35,943 nucleotides of DNA from JAPLJC01 sp052326585 (GTDB taxonomy: Bacteria > Desulfobacterota > Desulfobaccia > Desulfobaccales > 0-14-0-80-60-11), in the NCBI GenBank assembly GCA_052326585.1, contig JBKQLU010000037.1:1-35943 (forward strand), read 5' to 3'. The notes under the pieces were generated by a model that was not told where the DNA came from, made no database searches, and saw only the letters and a list, made by a program, of their open reading frames with translations. This document shows positions 33,777-35,943 of the stretch, piece by piece (within the stretch, counting starts at the first letter, position 1; every line of letters begins with the position of its first letter). Made by a program: the position numbers and the translations under genes.

Positions 33777-33839
33777 TTAAGATACCCCGGCAGCCGCGAT
33801 CGAGGTGGCGACCGAGTTGAACTTAGTGCTCAGGGTGGT
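33777..33839 (-). pseudogene. Duplicated Flp pilin C-terminal tail
   Basis: Reads TTLSTKFNSVATSIAAAGVS then TAA, nearly the same as the last 20 residues of the adjoining pilins. It is in the same frame as the pilin at 33852-34025, five codons after its TGA (GLIQ precedes the tail). There is no start, so it is untranslated unless the TGA is read through. Confidence 0.85.
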
Positions 33840-33851
33840 CTGAATCAAGCC

Positions 33852-34025
33852 TCAACTGCCGGCGGCGGCGATCGAGGTGGAGACCGAATTGAACTTGGCG
33901 CTCAGGGTGGTGCCCAGGGTGGTCACGGCGCCGATGATGACCACGGCGATCAGGGCTACCAACAGGCCATACTCCACGGCCGCGGCGCCGGATTCGTCCT
34001 TGAAGAAATTTGCCAGCTTTTCCAT
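33852..34025 (-). CDS. Flp-type (class IVb) pilin, copy 4
   Basis: A 57-residue prepilin: leader MEKLANFFKDESG, cleavage after Gly13, then AAAVEYGLLVALIAVVII with Glu5 and Tyr6 of the Flp motif, and a short hydrophilic tail ending AAAGS. The mature protein is identical to copies 1 and 3. AAGGAGGATC is an excellent ribosome site before the ATG at 34025. It is the last intact gene of a four-gene array; an in-frame tail duplication follows its stop. Flp pilins are assembled by Tad machinery, which is not in the window. Confidence 0.9.
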   Translation of the reverse strand: MEKLANFFKDESGAAAVEYGLLVALIAVVIIGAVTTLGTTLSAKFNSVSTSIAAAGS

Positions 34026-34091
34026 GATTGATCCTCCTTGCGTATGAACGACCTTTTTACCGGGTTAGGCCCGGGAGGTCTGCATCAAGCC

Positions 34092-34265
34092 TCAACTGCC
34101 GGCGGCGGCGATCGAGGTGGAGACCGAATTGAACTTAGCGCTCAGGGTGGTGCCCAGGGTGGTCACGGCACCGATGATTACCACGGCGATCAGGGCTACC
34201 AGCAGGCCATATTCCACGGCCGCGGCGCCGGATTCGTCCTTAAGAAAATTTCCGAGAATTTTCAT
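34092..34265 (-). CDS. Flp-type pilin, copy 3
   Basis: A 57-residue prepilin with leader MKILGNFLKDESG and the same mature sequence as copies 1 and 4. The ATG at 34265 is preceded by AAGGAAGAAG; an upstream in-frame start at 34301 gives an unrelated extension. The leader differs from the other copies while the mature part does not. The sequence just after its stop (GGCTTGATxCAGACC, - strand) recurs after copy 4, showing the duplication unit reached past the stop. Confidence 0.9.
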   Translation of the reverse strand: MKILGNFLKDESGAAAVEYGLLVALIAVVIIGAVTTLGTTLSAKFNSVSTSIAAAGS

Positions 34266-34336
34266 GCTTCTTCCTTTTGGTGTTTGGAACATGATTAGCA
34301 ATCGCTATAAAGGGTTCAGGACCCTGGAGGGCTAGA

Positions 34337-34504
34337 TTAAGACCCCCCGGCGCCACCGACGGCGGTGGAGACCGTGTTGAACTTAGAGCTCAGGCTGGTC
34401 CCCAGAGCGGTCACGGAAGCGATGATAACCACGGCGATCAGGGCTACCAGCAGGCCATACTCCACGGCCGCGGCGCCGGATTCGTCCTTGAAAAACTTTT
34501 TCAT
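34337..34504 (-). CDS. Flp-type pilin, copy 2 (divergent)
   Basis: A 55-residue prepilin, leader MKKFFKDESG with cleavage before AAAVEYGLL. It is the divergent member: VIIASVTALGTSLSSKFNTV and a Gly-rich end VGGAGGS replace the sequence shared by the other three. The ATG at 34504 has AAGGAA upstream; a start at 34537 is rejected because its extension is not leader-like. It may be a minor pilin or a specialised subunit. Confidence 0.9.
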   Translation of the reverse strand: MKKFFKDESGAAAVEYGLLVALIAVVIIASVTALGTSLSSKFNTVSTAVGGAGGS

Positions 34505-34561
34505 GGGTGAGTTCCTTTTGCGTACTCTGACCATCATTGCGGTCGAGATTAAGATAAAACC

Positions 34562-34735
34562 TCAACTGCCGGCGGCGGCGATCGAGGTGGAGACCGAATT
34601 GAACTTAGCGCTCAGGGTGGTGCCCAGGGTGGTCACCGCACCGATGATGACCACGGCGATCAAGGCTACCAGCAGGCCATACTCCACGGCCGCGGCGCCG
34701 GATTCGTCCTTGAAGAAATTTGCGAGCCTTTTCAT
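34562..34735 (-). CDS. Flp-type pilin, copy 1
   Basis: A 57-residue prepilin, short enough to be missed by length filters: leader MKRLANFFKDESG, mature part AAAVEYGLLVALIAVVII and a tail ending SVSTSIAAAGS, identical in the mature region to copies 3 and 4. GGGAGAG lies four bases before the ATG at 34735. It is the first gene of the array, so the array promoter should lie in the DNA to its right, where no clear sigma-70 or sigma-54 site could be found. Confidence 0.9.
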   Translation of the reverse strand: MKRLANFFKDESGAAAVEYGLLVALIAVVIIGAVTTLGTTLSAKFNSVSTSIAAAGS

Positions 34736-35376
34736 GATTCTCTCCCTTTTACTATTTAGGTGTGGCTGAAGGTTAGCATGGCGAATTCAATTCCGGTCCC
34801 TGGCCTCGACTTTCGTTAGGGGATTGTTTGACTAAGCCCTCCTTTTCTGAGTGGTTTGGCGATGCTCTTTTGGCTTCGGGGATAATATGGGTCTTCTTTG
34901 GAAAAAGGTAAATCCGGGTTTTCCCTGATTTTCAACTTCGAAAACCATGATTTTGTCCGGTGGAATGGGGGGATGCTAGAAGAAGGATCAGATGGGCTTT
35001 CAGAAGATAAGCCGGGCAACGAATTTTAAATTGGCTATCAGGCTGAGCTGACTCGCGGGGCAGGCAGGCGGAAATTGGTTTAGGAAGGCGGCAGATTAAC
35101 GAAAATAGGATGCCGGCGCCCAACTGCGGTTGCGGTTATGACAATTTCTCGCGTCGATAATCATGAATTTGTTAAGGGAAGGGCATCGGCTCTTTCTTGA
35201 TGATCAATCTCCCTGAGAGAAAGGTATTCTTCTCCTGTCATTGCAAAGCTTGAGGCAAGGACTTATCTTGTCAGCAGGGACCTGTAGGGGGACCTGACAA
35301 AGGAGATGAAACCGGATACCGTGGCTAGCTGATTATTACGATTAGGTTAACTCGAAGTTTCGGGGAATATTAGTCA
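34736..35376. other. Long intergenic region between pilin array and response regulator
   Basis: Divergent promoters must be here, but none is clear. Near the response regulator TTGTCAG (35268-35274) pairs with CTGACAA (35294-35300), enclosing a repeated GGACCTG. Reading frames on the - strand look like chance. No gene is supported. Confidence 0.45.
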
Positions 35377-35778
35377 ATGTCAGAGTACCGTATCATGTTG
35401 GCGGAAGATCATGTTCTGATGCGGAGAGGCATCAAGAAGATCGTTCAAGAAAACCCGGAACTGGCAGTGGTCGGTGAAGCCAGCGATGGGCTTGAGCTCC
35501 TGCGATTACTGGAAGAATCCACCCCGGATATGGTCATTCTTGATATCTCCATGCCCAGGTTCAAGGGGATCGCAGCAATCAAGATTATCAAGGGATTATA
35601 CCCGGAAGTAAAAGTTTTAATCCTGACGATGCATAAAAGTAGAGACTATCTCTATCAAGCCATGGATAACGGTGCAGATGGGTATGTACTTAAAGAGGAT
35701 GCACCTGAATCATTTCATGCGGCCATACAAACCATTCGGAATGGCAAAACTTATGTCTCACCTCTGCTGTTCAACTGA
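35377..35778 (+). CDS. Receiver-only response regulator, NarL/FixJ type
   Basis: A 133-residue receiver domain: acidic pocket Glu10/Asp11, phosphoacceptor Asp56 (VILDISMP), Thr84 (LILTMHK) and Lys106 (YVLKEDA). The sequence is closest to NarL/FixJ regulators, whose receiver runs into a LuxR-type DNA-binding domain. Here the chain stops at YVSPLLFN, right where the linker would start, and no LuxR helix-turn-helix follows in any frame in the last 165 bases. It may be a truncated regulator or a genuine single-domain signalling protein. Position next to the pilin array suggests, but does not prove, a link. Confidence 0.9.
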   Translation: MSEYRIMLAEDHVLMRRGIKKIVQENPELAVVGEASDGLELLRLLEESTPDMVILDISMPRFKGIAAIKIIKGLYPEVKVLILTMHKSRDYLYQAMDNGADGYVLKEDAPESFHAAIQTIRNGKTYVSPLLFN

Positions 35779-35943
35779 TTCCTTTTAAGTTCACCTACTA
35801 ACCAAACGGATATGGCAGCCAACAATGGGGGCCTCTATCCGGCCTTGACTTGAATGCCTTAAAACCGAAGCCGGTTAAGACCTTCAGGTCGAGTGGTTCT
35901 TGAAAATGCTTGGCAATGAAAACGGCCAATGGGAATGGGGTAA
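35779..35943. other. Terminal non-coding stretch
   Basis: Nothing recognisable; a small AACCG/CGGTT hairpin lies at about 35863-35876. Confidence 0.4.

Noticed and set aside
33753..34298. + strand frames with GGDRGGDRIEL repeats through the pilin array
   Set aside because: They are the antisense of the pilin genes; the apparent protein repeats come from the duplicated pilins.
34741..34900. Sigma-54 promoter for the pilin array
   Set aside because: A GG-N10-GC spacing exists on the - strand, but the -24 and -12 boxes do not match the consensus.
34816..35123. Two short - strand frames upstream of the pilin array
   Set aside because: No ribosome site, no recognisable domain, and composition like non-coding DNA.

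Overview
The window is high-GC bacterial chromosome, most likely from a Desulfobacterota (deltaproteobacterial) anaerobe. Supporting this are the tig-clpP-clpX-lon block, a selenocysteine formate dehydrogenase joined to a fused NuoE-NuoF subunit, a GEMM-type riboswitch resembling the Geobacter cGAMP subclass, a VPLPG/PEP-CTERM-type exported protein, and short Flp pilins. No species can be named from the sequence alone.

Layout. 1-5030: protein quality control (trigger factor end, ClpP, ClpX, Lon), all on + and tightly packed. 5214-5556: a tRNA-Val/tRNA-Asp unit with promoter and terminator. 5557-8167: a variable region with a beta-barrel outer membrane protein and an AT-rich DUF4239 membrane protein. 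8191-13025 on -: a formate dehydrogenase operon; FdhA (899 aa) is read through an in-frame UGA at Sec356 with a SECIS-like hairpin just after it, followed by NuoEF. 13242-13988 on -: a CsrA-FliW fusion. 14368-20133: YceI, a VTT membrane domain fused to a flavin disulfide reductase, a secreted MsrA-MsrB fusion and a DUF4331 protein. 20742-27864 on +: mfd, a SurA-like chaperone, asnS and an MFS transporter. 28046-29755 on +: ECF sigma, anti-sigma and a Spy-like periplasmic protein whose reading frames overlap. 29962-30048: tRNA-Leu. 30275-31100: promoter, GEMM riboswitch with terminator, VPLPG protein and terminator. 30981-32872 on -: a decayed ferredoxin, then DUF488 and AlkA coupled by a 4-base overlap. 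33238-33618: a small PAS-like protein. 33777-34735 on -: four intact Flp pilin genes plus a duplicated pilin tail. 35377-35778: a receiver-only response regulator.

How the parts fit together. The recurrent theme is regulation by RNA and signalling near surface structures: a protein CsrA antagonist fused to CsrA, a dinucleotide riboswitch controlling an exported protein, an envelope-stress sigma module, a PAS protein and a lone receiver flanking the pilin array. Formate oxidation feeding NAD(H), methionine sulfoxide repair and the membrane disulfide reductase form a redox group. Links between these modules are inference from position only.

Most worth checking: the CsrA-FliW fusion, the predicted GEMM-Ib switch, the three pilin genes encoding identical mature proteins with an extra tail copy, the UGA in fdhA, and an unassigned structured RNA candidate at 32996-33104.
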